In this document: in pieces, positions 16,526 to 24,225 of the stretch | Layout: the number at the start of each line of letters is the position of its first letter | Numbering within the stretch: the stretch's first letter is position 1 | Assembly: GCF_024372725.1 (NCBI RefSeq) | Contig: NZ_VOUA01000002.1 | Location: 124,001-188,000, forward strand | Origin: Methanosarcina sp. KYL-1 | GTDB lineage: Archaea; Halobacteriota; Methanosarcinia; Methanosarcinales; Methanosarcinaceae | Reading direction: 5' to 3' | Length of the DNA stretch: 64,000 bases | Program-made: the position numbers and the translations under genes | Notes under the pieces: model-generated | Seen by the model: the letters and a program-made list of their open reading frames with translations, nothing else | Told to the model about the DNA's origin: nothing | The model's database searches: none

Positions 16526-17539
16526 ATGGTAGAAGTCGAAAGAGTTCGCTATTCGGACACTCTTGAAAGAGAAAAAATACGTGCCATGATCAAAGCTCGC
16601 AAGGAGAAACAAAAGGAGCAAAGTTTTGAGAAAGAAAAGGCCGTGTGTCCGGAATGCGGAAGCAGGAACCTGGTGCACGACTACGAGCGGGCTGAACTCG
16701 TGTGCGGGGACTGCGGACTTGTCGTCGATGCCGACTTTGTTGATGAAGGGCCCGAATGGCGAGCTTTCGATCACGATCAGCGCATGAAGCGTTCCCGTGT
16801 GGGAGCGCCCATGACCTATACAATCCACGACAAAGGGCTTTCCACGATGATTGACTGGAGAAACAGAGACTCCTACGGAAAGTCCATCTCCTCCAAAAAC
16901 CGTGCTCAGTTATATCGTTTAAGAAAATGGCAGAGGAGAATCCGTGTAAGCAACGCAACGGAAAGAAACCTTGCGTTCGCCCTGTCCGAACTGGACCGGA
17001 TGGCTTCGGCTCTGGGTCTTCCCAGGACTGTCAGGGAAACCGCAGCCGTCGTCTACAGGAAAGCTGTGGACAAAAACCTGATCCGTGGGCGGAGCATTGA
17101 AGGCGTGGCAGCAGCAGCACTTTATGCCGCCTGCCGCCAGTGCAGTGTCCCGAGGACCCTTGATGAGATCGAAGAAGTGTCAAGGGTGAGCCGGAAGGAA
17201 ATCGGAAGGACTTACAGGTTCATTTCCAGAGAACTTGCCTTAAAGCTCATGCCGACTTCCCCGATCGACTATGTCCCGAGGTTCTGCTCAGGCCTGAACC
17301 TCAAAGGAGAAGTCCAGTCCAAGAGCGTCGAAATCCTCAGGCAGGCTTCCGAAAAAGAGCTCACAAGCGGAAGGGGCCCCACAGGCGTTGCCGCCGCTGC
17401 GATTTATATCGCTTCCATTCTCTGCGGTGAGCGGAGGACCCAGCGGGAAGTCGCAGATGTTGCAGGGGTCACGGAAGTTACCATCCGGAACAGGTATAAA
17501 GAGCTTGCAGAAGAACTGGATATCGAGATTATCCTCTAA
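16526..17539 (+). CDS. tfb: Transcription initiation factor IIB
   Basis: General transcription factor TFB, which bridges TBP-bound promoter DNA and RNA polymerase. The protein is 337 aa. It has an N-terminal zinc ribbon with C41, C44, C60 and C63 (CPECG...CGDCG), the B-finger/linker segment [29 protein letters not shown], and two cyclin-like repeats (from about 130 and 230, each with GVAAAA-Y-A). It ends with the recognition helix region [32 protein letters not shown] ribosome-binding site precedes ATG 16526. Confidence 0.97.
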   Translation: MVEVERVRYSDTLEREKIRAMIKARKEKQKEQSFEKEKAVCPECGSRNLVHDYERAELVCGDCGLVVDADFVDEGPEWRAFDHDQRMKRSRVGAPMTYTIHDKGLSTMIDWRNRDSYGKSISSKNRAQLYRLRKWQRRIRVSNATERNLAFALSELDRMASALGLPRTVRETAAVVYRKAVDKNLIRGRSIEGVAAAALYAACRQCSVPRTLDEIEEVSRVSRKEIGRTYRFISRELALKLMPTSPIDYVPRFCSGLNLKGEVQSKSVEILRQASEKELTSGRGPTGVAAAAIYIASILCGERRTQREVADVAGVTEVTIRNRYKELAEELDIEIIL

Positions 17540-17732
17540 AGGGTTTTCTTCATTATCCATTTTTTAATTCTTTATTGTATCATCCCCTTTAGCTGTGCGG
17601 ATTGGTACAACCGCCGGGACATGTAAGGTTACAGCCGCAAGTTTATTGCTCAGCCCTCTTCTTCATACATCTTTTCAGTAACTGCTTCATTTTTAAAAAA
17701 AAAATATATATTTATAAAAAATTTTTAGATCA

Positions 17733-18389
17733 ATGATGCTGGCAATTGAAATATCCAAAGCTCTTATCCTGGGTTTCACTGTCGGGCTGACCGGAGCCCT
17801 TGTCCCGGGCCCCATGCTTTTTGCAACTATAGAGACTTCCCTCAAAAAAGGGTGGCTTGCCGGCCCGGAAGTGGTCATCGGGCACATGCTTATCGAGCTT
17901 GTGCTCTGCGTGCTTATCCTCTTTGGGGCAGCCTCGCTTGTCGGGAGCGGCACTATTTCTGCGGTCTCCCTTCTCGGAGGGCTTGCTCTGGTGGTCTTCG
18001 GGCTGCTTACGGTAAAGGGCGCAAAGGCAGCCTCTTCCTCAGGCATGTCTTCAAATAAGGGCGGCATGAACCTTACGTCCAGCCCGGCTGCAGCAGGCCT
18101 TATCACTTCGGTTTCAAATCCCTATTTCTGGATCTGGTGGCTCACTGCAGGCAGTGCGCTCGTACTTAGGGAATATGAACTCGGTATTATTGTTGCAGTT
18201 TCCTACGTAATCGGGCACTGGCTGGCTGACCTGAGCTGGTTCACTGCCGTATCGGGCTCTTTCAGTCGGGGGAAGTCCCTGCTGTCTCAAAAAGCGCATG
18301 AAATAATCATGTATGCCTGCGGGATCTTTTTAGTGTTTTTCGGAGTCTGGTTTGCTATCAACTATAATAACCCTGTCCTTTTTTCCTGA
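17733..18389 (+). CDS. LysE family transporter
   Basis: Membrane exporter of the LysE/RhtB superfamily, 218 aa with about six hydrophobic segments. The N-terminal helix carries the family motif GFTVGLTGALVPGPMLFATIE, and a later VSNPYFWIWWLTAGSAL matches the second conserved region. Substrate is not deducible; family members export amino acids or small metabolites. It appears monocistronic, with AT-rich sequence upstream (17690-17730) as a likely promoter. Confidence 0.85.
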   Translation: MMLAIEISKALILGFTVGLTGALVPGPMLFATIETSLKKGWLAGPEVVIGHMLIELVLCVLILFGAASLVGSGTISAVSLLGGLALVVFGLLTVKGAKAASSSGMSSNKGGMNLTSSPAAAGLITSVSNPYFWIWWLTAGSALVLREYELGIIVAVSYVIGHWLADLSWFTAVSGSFSRGKSLLSQKAHEIIMYACGIFLVFFGVWFAINYNNPVLFS

Positions 18390-18537
18390 TGAAAATATTT
18401 TTTCTTCTTCCCCTCCTCATTCTTTTTTTCCGGAGGATGTTTTTCAGGTTCAGGTGTTTCCGCTTGAGCCGCTCCGGGAAGGTTTATAATAAAAGTGCGA
18501 ATAGATGTGCGAATAGATGTCAGAAGGTCGAAGTCCC

Positions 18538-19548
18538 ATGAAACGGCAGTGCGTAAAAGTCCCCAAAAAGAAAGGAGAGCCTGTAAGGCGAGTGCTCCTT
18601 GAGCTTGATCTCCTTGACAATTCCATGAAAATCGGTTCGGATGAAACTTTTCTTTATCTCCCCCTTTTCAGGGAACCCGCACCCCATGAACTGGAGGCGC
18701 TCTCTGAGGAGGCAGAACTTTCGGATTTCGATTTTACGCCCCAGGAAAAGAAGCCCACCCCGGAAGACCTCCTGGGCTTTTCCCCGAGTTATGAGATCAT
18801 CGGGGACATAGCTCTTCTTGAAGACCCCGAACTGGAGCAGGAAACCGCTTCAAGAATTGCAGACGCCCTGCTTAAGACCCAGCCGAATGTCAAGACAGTG
18901 CTGAGACCCCTGACTCCTGTTATCGGGGAATTCCGGGTAAGGGAATTTGAAGTGGTAGCAGGCGAGCCGAGGACCGAGACGGTCCACAAAGAATACGGCT
19001 GCCGCTACAAGGTTGACCTTGCGCGGGCATACTTCACCCCCCGCCTCTCCACCGAACGCTCGCGGATCCTCTCCATGGTCCGGGAAGGGGACACAATCGT
19101 TGACATGTTTGCCGGGGTCGGCCCCTACAGCGTCCTCCTTGCAAAGAGCAAAAAGCCTGCAAGGGTTATTGCAATCGATAAGAACCCGGATGCAGTCCGC
19201 TACCTGAGGGAAAACATCACTCTTAATTCCGTGAAAAATATCGAGGCAATCGAAGGCGACGCAAGGGAAGAAGCCCTGAGGTTTGCAGGCACTGCCGACC
19301 ATGTTATCATGAACCTCCCCCATAACGCCTGCGAGTTCCTGGACTCTGCCGTCCTCCTCACAAAACCCGGAGGGATCATCCACTACTACGGGATTACTCC
19401 GGAAGATGACCTCTTTGAGGGTTCAATAAAACTTATCCGGGAGGCTGCTGAAAGGGTGGGCCGGGAAATTGAGGTGCTCGAGAAAAGGACTGTGAGGTCG
19501 TATGCTCCGCACCAGTATAATATATGTATTGAGGTGCGGGTGATTTAA
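18538..19548 (+). CDS. trm5: tRNA (guanine37-N1)-methyltransferase Trm5
   Basis: SAM-dependent enzyme making m1G37 in tRNAs that read CNN codons, which keeps the reading frame during translation; the tRNA-Pro(CGG) in this window has the G37 substrate. It has an N-terminal CVKVPKKKGEPVRRVLLELDLLD region, a central RNA-binding domain, SAM motif DMFAGVGPYSVLLAK, and the catalytic-pocket motif NLPH. ATG 18538 gives the typical MKRQCVKVPKK start; ATG 18517 is possible and adds seven residues. It is about 337 aa and stands alone. Confidence 0.92.
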   Translation: MKRQCVKVPKKKGEPVRRVLLELDLLDNSMKIGSDETFLYLPLFREPAPHELEALSEEAELSDFDFTPQEKKPTPEDLLGFSPSYEIIGDIALLEDPELEQETASRIADALLKTQPNVKTVLRPLTPVIGEFRVREFEVVAGEPRTETVHKEYGCRYKVDLARAYFTPRLSTERSRILSMVREGDTIVDMFAGVGPYSVLLAKSKKPARVIAIDKNPDAVRYLRENITLNSVKNIEAIEGDAREEALRFAGTADHVIMNLPHNACEFLDSAVLLTKPGGIIHYYGITPEDDLFEGSIKLIREAAERVGREIEVLEKRTVRSYAPHQYNICIEVRVI

Positions 19549-19667
19549 GTCCCGCTTCCGGAACAAATCCTTTTTTTGATGTGTAAAAAAGAAAATGTTT
19601 AAACATTTAAACCCGCTTAAATCCCTGTACAAAACTCATTTCCAATTCATCTAGGAGTTCGATTCGG

Positions 19668-19766
19668 ATGTCCACCTTTACCTATATCATAATCGCTTTA
19701 TCCGTTTTGATCACTGCCCTGTTCGTATGGTTCTTCCTCAAATATTACAGAAAAACAGGGAGGTGA
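19668..19766 (+). CDS. Predicted 32-aa single-pass membrane microprotein
   Basis: A short open frame from ATG 19668 to TGA 19766, with AGGAG (19653-19657) placed 10 nt upstream as a ribosome-binding site. The product is a single hydrophobic helix (TYIIIALSVLITALFVWFFL) followed by a basic tail KYYRKTGR, giving a clear positive-inside orientation. It lies between trm5 and tRNA-Thr with no partner. I recognise no family. The codons and ribosome-binding site make it a reasonable microprotein, but expression is unproven. Confidence 0.5.
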   Translation: MSTFTYIIIALSVLITALFVWFFLKYYRKTGR

Positions 19767-19871
19767 GCTACCGGCTTTTCTCTTTTCCTTCCAGGGGAAA
19801 CAATTCCCTTTCAGGCGAAATAGTTAAATCCTTGATCGTTATTTTAAGTCTGCTTATTCTCTGACCTGTGC

Positions 19872-19943
19872 GCCGTCGTGGCTTAGCGGTATAGCGGCTG
19901 ATTCGTAATCAGCAGGCCGAGGGTTCAAGTCCCTCCGGCGGCT
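19872..19943 (+). tRNA. tRNA-Thr (anticodon CGT)
   Basis: The acceptor stem GCCGTCG (19872-19878) pairs with CGGCGGC (19936-19942) with one G-U pair, and the discriminator is T 19943. The anticodon stem GCTGA/TCAGC encloses loop TTCGTAA, anticodon CGT. The T arm is GAGGG-TTCAAGT-CCCTC. No encoded CCA and no intron. A poly-T rich TTTATTCTTTTTT follows and can terminate the transcript. Confidence 0.95.
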
Positions 19944-20023
19944 TTATTCTTTTTTGGTTCAAAGCCTACTTTCAGGAACTGTGAAGAAATGGAAGTAGTC
20001 ATCTATAATCATCTAAACACTAA

Positions 20024-20190
20024 GAGGCTGTCTGAATATTCATTTTTCAGTTGTTTAAAGGTTCGATCTTAGCCAGTCTTTTGCTCATGATATGGATCAT
20101 AGCAGCATAAATAAAGGCTTGACTGGACTCTGCCAACTATTCATAATCTTTGCTCACCTGCTTAATTTCTGTGAATTTCTCTCTAAAAAA
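20024..20190 (-). pseudogene. IS5-family transposase C-terminal remnant with element end
   Basis: Read on the minus strand from about 20190 to the stop at 20047, the translation contains KQVSKDYE, then an in-frame TAG, then LAESSQAFIYAAMIHIMSKRL. This matches the SKDYE...SEAFIYxAMIxxMLxRL C-terminus of IS5-family transposases. The sequence GAGGCTGTCTGAATATTC from 20024, preceded by TAA, looks like the element's terminal repeat. The N-terminal and DDE parts are gone, so the copy is dead. Confidence 0.75.
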
Positions 20191-20244
20191 GGAACTGCTC
20201 TTGGGAAAGAAACTTGCCTTGGGAAGGGAAGTTTTTTGCCAGGA

Positions 20245-20345
20245 TCTTCCGGGAGATCTGCCGGCCCCTCGGTCCGGTCAGGCCTTGAGCTTGTAAACTC
20301 ATTTTCATGCCTCTTGCTGTCGTTTGCTGGTTCCCGGTTTTTGGG
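20245..20345. repeat. Diverged ~100-bp dispersed repeat, copy 1
   Basis: Shares an extended match with 21730-21830, including the identical GGGAGATCTGCCGGCCCCTC segment, then GGTCAGGCCT and further blocks down to a CGGTTTTT phrase. Small indels and substitutions separate the copies. Orientation is the same in both copies. Origin unknown; it could be a fragment of a larger duplicated element. Confidence 0.75.
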
Positions 20346-20455
20346 TCTGCGTTTGTCAGTAACATATTCTATTGATTTTCAGGTTTTGATAGATTTTCTA
20401 TAAAAAAGATTCAGGCAACAGCATAAATAAAATAAGTAAAATTACTCGAATCTTC

Positions 20456-20576
20456 TTAGAGCCTATCCGAAAAGTCAGCAATAAATACTTAAAAGTCACA
20501 GATATCGGGTAGCCATCCGGTTTTGTATTGCATATTATGAAAGTTAGCAGGCAACCACTTTTTGGATAGGCTCTAA
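20456..20576. mobile_element. MITE copy A (GAGCCTATCC ends)
   Basis: About 120 bp, with terminal inverted repeats TTAGAGCCTATCCGAAAAGT (20456-20475) and ACTTTTTGGATAGGCTCTAA (20557-20576), which mismatch at one position. The ends are the same as those of copy B at 21281-21413, but the interiors differ. Flanking TTA and TAA fit the TNA targets of the IS1031/IS427 branch of IS5. No coding capacity. Confidence 0.85.
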
Positions 20577-20649
20577 ATTACATAGATATATGTTTTTCAG
20601 AGTCCAGTTTCGTAGGAATTCGCGTTCGAATCGCACATCTCGCATCAAA

Positions 20650-20688
20650 AAAAGACATACTTTCCGCCAAGGGGAAGGTATGTCTTTT
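20650..20688 (+). terminator. Strong 16-bp-stem hairpin, bacterial-type terminator look
   Basis: AAAAGACATACTTTCC (20650-20665) pairs with GGAAGGTATGTCTTTT (20673-20688) with only one G-U pair, around a 7-nt loop. Flanking A and T runs make it a bidirectional intrinsic terminator of bacterial appearance. Just upstream is a T-arm-like GCGTTCGAATCGC phrase, and downstream a TATAAT occurs in CATGGTATAATGTTGG before the NUDIX gene. Confidence 0.65.
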
Positions 20689-20787
20689 CCCATTTGGATA
20701 TACATGGTATAATGTTGGAAGTTATTGCATAATGCAGATAAACAGAAATTTGCCAGTGAGATTATTATATAATCGGGAGAGCAGCTT

Positions 20788-21252
20788 ATGGGTCAATTGA
20801 TAAGAAATTCTGCAAAAGCTTTGATAATTAAAAACGGTAAGATGCTTGCAATAAAATTGCAGGAGAATGGTGAAGTTTGGTATATCATGCCTGGCGGAGG
20901 GCAGGAAACAGAGGAACTGCTCCCTGATGCCGCTTGTCGTGAGGTTTCCGAAGAATTGGGAATCAGTGTTACTCCGAAAGAACTGGTTTTTGCTGTTGAA
21001 GGTGTTCATGGTGAGAGGTTTCATCGAGTGGATTTAGTTTTCCTGTGTGAATATGTCGCCGAGATTCCCAACACAGCCTTACACGGTGACACGAATCAAA
21101 TTGGATCTGATTGGTTGGATATAAAAACGCTCAATACTCAGCCTCTGTATCCTTCAAAGCTGCGTAGGCAGATTATGAACCTTTATGAGGGAAAACCGCA
21201 CAAAGTATATTTGGGAAATGAAGAAGCGGGGGATCCGGAATGTTTAGAATAG
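20788..21252 (+). CDS. NUDIX hydrolase
   Basis: A 154-aa NUDIX-domain protein, which hydrolyses nucleoside diphosphates linked to another moiety; the substrate cannot be deduced. The Nudix box runs from G37 to I59 and fits GX5EX7REUXEEXGU exactly, including REVSEELGI. A GGGAGAGCAG ribosome-binding site precedes ATG 20788. The gene lies between two MITEs with the same ends (20456-20576 and 21281-21413) and after a bacterial-type hairpin. This suggests recent acquisition from a bacterium, possibly as part of a MITE-bounded segment. Confidence 0.9.
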   Translation: MGQLIRNSAKALIIKNGKMLAIKLQENGEVWYIMPGGGQETEELLPDAACREVSEELGISVTPKELVFAVEGVHGERFHRVDLVFLCEYVAEIPNTALHGDTNQIGSDWLDIKTLNTQPLYPSKLRRQIMNLYEGKPHKVYLGNEEAGDPECLE

Positions 21253-21280
21253 ATACTTATTTTAAAGAGCTGATCGACTT

Positions 21281-21413
21281 AGAGCCTATCCGAAAAGTGT
21301 TGTGACCTACTGTAACTTATCATTAGCAATATGCAAAACCAGAAGGGATGCCATGATATTATAGACCTGTTGTAACTTTTCGACTTGCATTACCGACTTT
21401 TCGGATAGGCTCT
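21281..21413. mobile_element. MITE copy B (GAGCCTATCC ends)
   Basis: The terminal inverted repeats AGAGCCTATCCGAAAAGT (21281-21298) and ACTTTTCGGATAGGCTCT (21396-21413) match perfectly over 18 bp. GAGCC...GGCTC is flanked by TTA on both sides, a 3-bp target duplication fitting IS1031-type (IS5 family) targets. Non-coding. It inserted next to, or into, the 3' end of a small membrane-protein frame read on the minus strand. Confidence 0.88.
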
Positions 21414-21580
21414 TAGTACCCGCGTATTTCCTGCCTACTTGCAGCTATTGCTCCAAATAATAATGCTATAAAAATTGAATCGCGAAATGTTGAGAATGTC
21501 AAATTTTTTGTTTTTGAAAAATATACAATTGCTGTTGCAAATGTTATTATAAATATAAAGACTCCCAACATTACATTCAT
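21413..21580 (-). CDS. Predicted 55-aa two-helix membrane protein, probably truncated by MITE B
   Basis: An open frame from ATG 21580 to a TAA whose bases (21413-21415) lie at the MITE B border. The product MNVMLGVFIFIITFATAIVY has a first hydrophobic helix, then a polar loop SKTKNLTFSTFRD, then a second helix SIFIALLFGAIAA. No family is recognised and the ribosome-binding site is weak. The stop codon is supplied by the MITE target/terminal repeat, so the original protein was probably longer. It could also be a chance frame. Confidence 0.35.
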   Translation of the reverse strand: MNVMLGVFIFIITFATAIVYFSKTKNLTFSTFRDSIFIALLFGAIAASRQEIRGY

Positions 21581-22011
21581 CTTGATTCAATATGTTAAAC
21601 ATATAAATTAAAGTTTTTATGAAGCTCCTTTCCTAATTACCTGGATGTTAGGCAGAACTTTTCCGGAAAGATCCTGGAAGGCCTTGTCTTGGTGGAGCCT
21701 TGAAGGTTCATTCCTTGCAGCTGCTTTTCTGGATCCGGGAGATCTGCCGGCCCCTCTGGTCGGTCAGGCCTCAAGCTTGAAAACTTCTTTTCATATATCA
21801 GGCTGTTGTTTGATGGTTCTCGGTTTTTACGGCCGGGATGCCTGTGAGATCCGGCTTGAAGCTTCCCTTTACCAGTCCTCTTAGCCCGCCTTAACTAGTC
21901 AAAATTTTTTCTACCAAGTTATTAATATATTTAAAAAGGTAGATATACTTATTCTAACGAATATTATATAAGTTCTGTATTGAACAAAGTGTATATTTTA
22001 ATAATGTAAAA
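21581..22011. other. Intergenic region upstream of the AIM24 gene
   Basis: Holds copy 2 of the diverged repeat (about 21730-21830) and, before the AIM24 start, an AT-rich stretch (21905-21975) with TATTAATATATTTAAAA as probable promoter. The frame open at 21645-21884 runs through the repeat and has no family features. Confidence 0.5.
21730..21830. repeat. Diverged ~100-bp dispersed repeat, copy 2
   Basis: Partner of 20245-20345, in the same orientation. GGGAGATCTGCCGGCCCCTC is identical in both. Downstream, GGTCAGGCCT, AAGCTTG, TTTTCAT and CGGTTTTT blocks align with small gaps. The two copies bracket the MITE-NUDIX-MITE segment. Confidence 0.75.
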
Positions 22012-22866
22012 ATGGTGATTCGTATAGCGATCGAGCAGCAATTTTATGACAACATCAATGTGCTGGAATGCATTGAGAAAGACGGAATAAAAATCGAGAT
22101 TCTGGAGTATAAGAGCCTCAGGGGGCTTCGGGACGTCTGCTTTGCCGAAAATCTGTATTATCTGGAAAAAGCCGGAATGAGCCTCAAGCAGGTGAAAGTT
22201 ACCCTGAGGAACAGTTCTATAACTACCGAGAGGGGAGCCCTGTACTTCCACAAGGGCCGCATCACTGCAGAGTGCGAGACCGGCAGTGTTAGCGGGCTTG
22301 CCAAGAAGCTGATTAAGAACAAATTGACCAACGAGTCTGCATTCACTCCTACATACTCGGGTACCGGGGAGGTATTCCTTGAGCCCAGTTTCAGCCACTT
22401 TATCCTGCTAGATCTGGACAACGATGCTATTATCGTTGACAAGGGGATGTTTTACTGCTGCGAAAGCGGGGTCAATGTGGAAGTTGCGGTCCAGAAGAAC
22501 CTTTCCTCAGGGCTCTTCGGAGGCGAAGGATGGTTCCAGACCAAAATCAGCGGGACAGGTCTCTGCGTGCTTGCAATCCCCGTGCCTCCGGCCGAGGTCC
22601 TGAAGTACGAACTCAACAATGAAAGGATGCAGGTAGATGGGAACTTTGTGTTCCTCAGGTCGGCTTCAGTCAATTTCACGGTAGAGAGGTCTGCAAAGAA
22701 CCTGGTCGGAAACCTTACCAGCGGAGAAGGTGCCCTCCAGACCTTTGAGGGCACGGGCATTGTCTGGATGGCCCCGACCCAGTTCGTATACGGAGCCCTC
22801 TCAAGTTGCTATTACCCGCCTGTCACAGCAACGAAAAGCAAAAGCAGCAGTAGCAGCGACGACTGA
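22012..22866 (+). CDS. AIM24 family protein
   Basis: A 284-aa protein of the AIM24 (former DUF124) family, a beta-rich fold of unclear biochemical role that is found in bacteria, archaea and mitochondria. It shows the long central beta region with SSITTERGALYFHKGRITAE, GTGEVFLEPSFSHFILLDL, and the repeat-like GGEGWFQTKISGTG and GEGALQTFEGTG turns that mark the family. The C-terminus is a Ser/Lys-rich tail. Probably cytosolic. Monocistronic. Confidence 0.8.
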   Translation: MVIRIAIEQQFYDNINVLECIEKDGIKIEILEYKSLRGLRDVCFAENLYYLEKAGMSLKQVKVTLRNSSITTERGALYFHKGRITAECETGSVSGLAKKLIKNKLTNESAFTPTYSGTGEVFLEPSFSHFILLDLDNDAIIVDKGMFYCCESGVNVEVAVQKNLSSGLFGGEGWFQTKISGTGLCVLAIPVPPAEVLKYELNNERMQVDGNFVFLRSASVNFTVERSAKNLVGNLTSGEGALQTFEGTGIVWMAPTQFVYGALSSCYYPPVTATKSKSSSSSDD

Positions 22867-22974
22867 TTCTTTTTCCGATTCTTCCGGCATTTGATCCGGA
22901 AAAAAGGTGGGGAGTTCTGGATGTAAAATTGAAGGATGTCTCCACTTCACTTCTCTTTTTTCTTCATTACTTCA

Positions 22975-23844
22975 TCAAAATTCCCCCATGTCTGTCCATC
23001 CCAGCTCCTTCATCTTTCCGGCGTCTTTTTCCCTTACTTTTGCCACGTAAAAATACCCGCCGCAGGTGTAGTAGAGATCACATGCCTCAAGCCTTTTGAC
23101 ATCGATTACCTCTATATGATATAAGCTCCCGTAGTACGCGATGATCAGTTCGGCCTGGGTGGGGGCTTTGATAAACTGGATATTTCCTTCGGCATACCAC
23201 TGGTCCCAGGGAGTCGATTCGTTCTCAGGTTCCCTGTATTTAAGTTCTACGAGAGGTTCTTCTCCAGCTTCTCCATTTTGTGCTTCACCTTCTGTCTCTC
23301 TTTCTGTTTCTCCTTCTGTTTCTCCTTCTGTCTCTTCTTCTGTTTCTCCTTCTGTGTCCCCAGGATAGGTAGAAAGTGCGTACTCTCGAAGATCAACCAG
23401 TGCCGCATCGATTTCCTGCAGGCCTTCGGGCATGTATTCGGAATAGTATGGGTCCACGGTTACTTTTTTTGTCAGATCCTTCTGAATCAGGCTGATTTCA
23501 AGGACTCCGGCGTCTGCGACTATCGGCTGCCCTTCCTGTCTTATGTATGATTTTTCCATCTCAAGAAAGCCGTTTTTTTCAAAAAGGTCGATGAGATCAT
23601 CAAAAGAGCTTTCATTGAGCGGTTTTTCATAAGTTTTCAGGAAGTTTCCGTTCCTGTCTGATGTCGTGAAGATGACTGTAGTACGGTTTACGGTAAGTTC
23701 CTGTACCTCTATTTCCTGGTTTATGAAACCGCCGTAGGTTTTGTGGGTTATAGTGGCGTCTTCTGAAATCCCTGCTTCCTTTTCCGAACATCCAGCTCCC
23801 ACAGTCAGGAGCAGTATAAGTAAAATAAGAGTTATTTTTTTCAT
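22975..23844 (-). CDS. Hypothetical lipoprotein with acidic TEGE-repeat linker
   Basis: Starts MKKITLILLILLLTVGAGC, a signal peptide with lipobox VGAGC (C19), so it is predicted to be membrane-anchored outside the cell. ATG 23844 follows GGGAGGGCAG and is preferred to 23871. A first domain (about 30-155) resembles methanogen lipoproteins with an FTTSDRNGNF strand and a KKVTVDPYYSEYMPEGLQ segment. A low-complexity TEGETEGETE linker (about 165-190) follows, then a C-terminal ~90-aa domain with two CY/CG cysteines. No function is known. Minus strand, convergent with AIM24. Confidence 0.7.
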   Translation of the reverse strand: MKKITLILLILLLTVGAGCSEKEAGISEDATITHKTYGGFINQEIEVQELTVNRTTVIFTTSDRNGNFLKTYEKPLNESSFDDLIDLFEKNGFLEMEKSYIRQEGQPIVADAGVLEISLIQKDLTKKVTVDPYYSEYMPEGLQEIDAALVDLREYALSTYPGDTEGETEEETEGETEGETERETEGEAQNGEAGEEPLVELKYREPENESTPWDQWYAEGNIQFIKAPTQAELIIAYYGSLYHIEVIDVKRLEACDLYYTCGGYFYVAKVREKDAGKMKELGWTDMGEF

Positions 23845-24225
23845 TTCTGCCCTCCCTGCTAGCCCTTTCAAAGAAGTTTTTTATAATATCTATCGTCTTC
23901 CCATATCGTCTTTCCGTAACGTGGCTTTTTTGTTCAGGAAGCTGATTTCTTTTCCTAAGTGCTGGTTTTTTTGAATCAAAACTGGGCATCTTTAGCGCTG
24001 GAAGCTTAAGTTTTTCTGGAACCCGGCCCGGGTGGTGGGGTTGTTGCCTTTACCTTTAATTTTTAATGTGTCTCTATTTTATTTTTTCACATTTATATTT
24101 GATATCATCGATAATATTTATATCTATTAACTAATGATTATATGATCAATATATTCTTCTGAGACCAATAAATAAATGATCCTTTATGACAGCAGGGTTC
24201 AATTTACCGGAGAGGATGATATAAG
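23845..24225. other. Divergent promoter region lipoprotein / FilR1 regulator
   Basis: AT-rich, 381 nt. Several TATA-like runs (24090-24130, e.g. ATAATATTTATATC) and a GAGAGGATGATATAAG ribosome-binding site before 24226. No gene recognised. Confidence 0.5.

Larger units (their letters stand above)
19944..20787. other. Mobile-element graveyard between tRNA-Thr and the NUDIX gene
   Basis: Contains, in order, the 3' remnant of an IS5-family element (from 20024), copy 1 of a diverged ~100-bp repeat (about 20245-20345), a complete MITE (20456-20576), a short tRNA T-arm-like phrase GCGTTCGAATCGC (about 20625-20640), and a strong hairpin (20650-20688). No intact coding sequence is present; the frame at 20092-20403 is a shadow across these remnants. 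Confidence 0.65.

Noticed and set aside
20092-20403. 103-aa plus-strand frame
   Set aside because: It runs antisense across the IS5 transposase remnant and through the dispersed repeat; no coding features.
21645-21884. 79-aa frame through repeat copy 2
   Set aside because: Copy 1 of the same repeat does not keep this frame, so there is no protein-level conservation.
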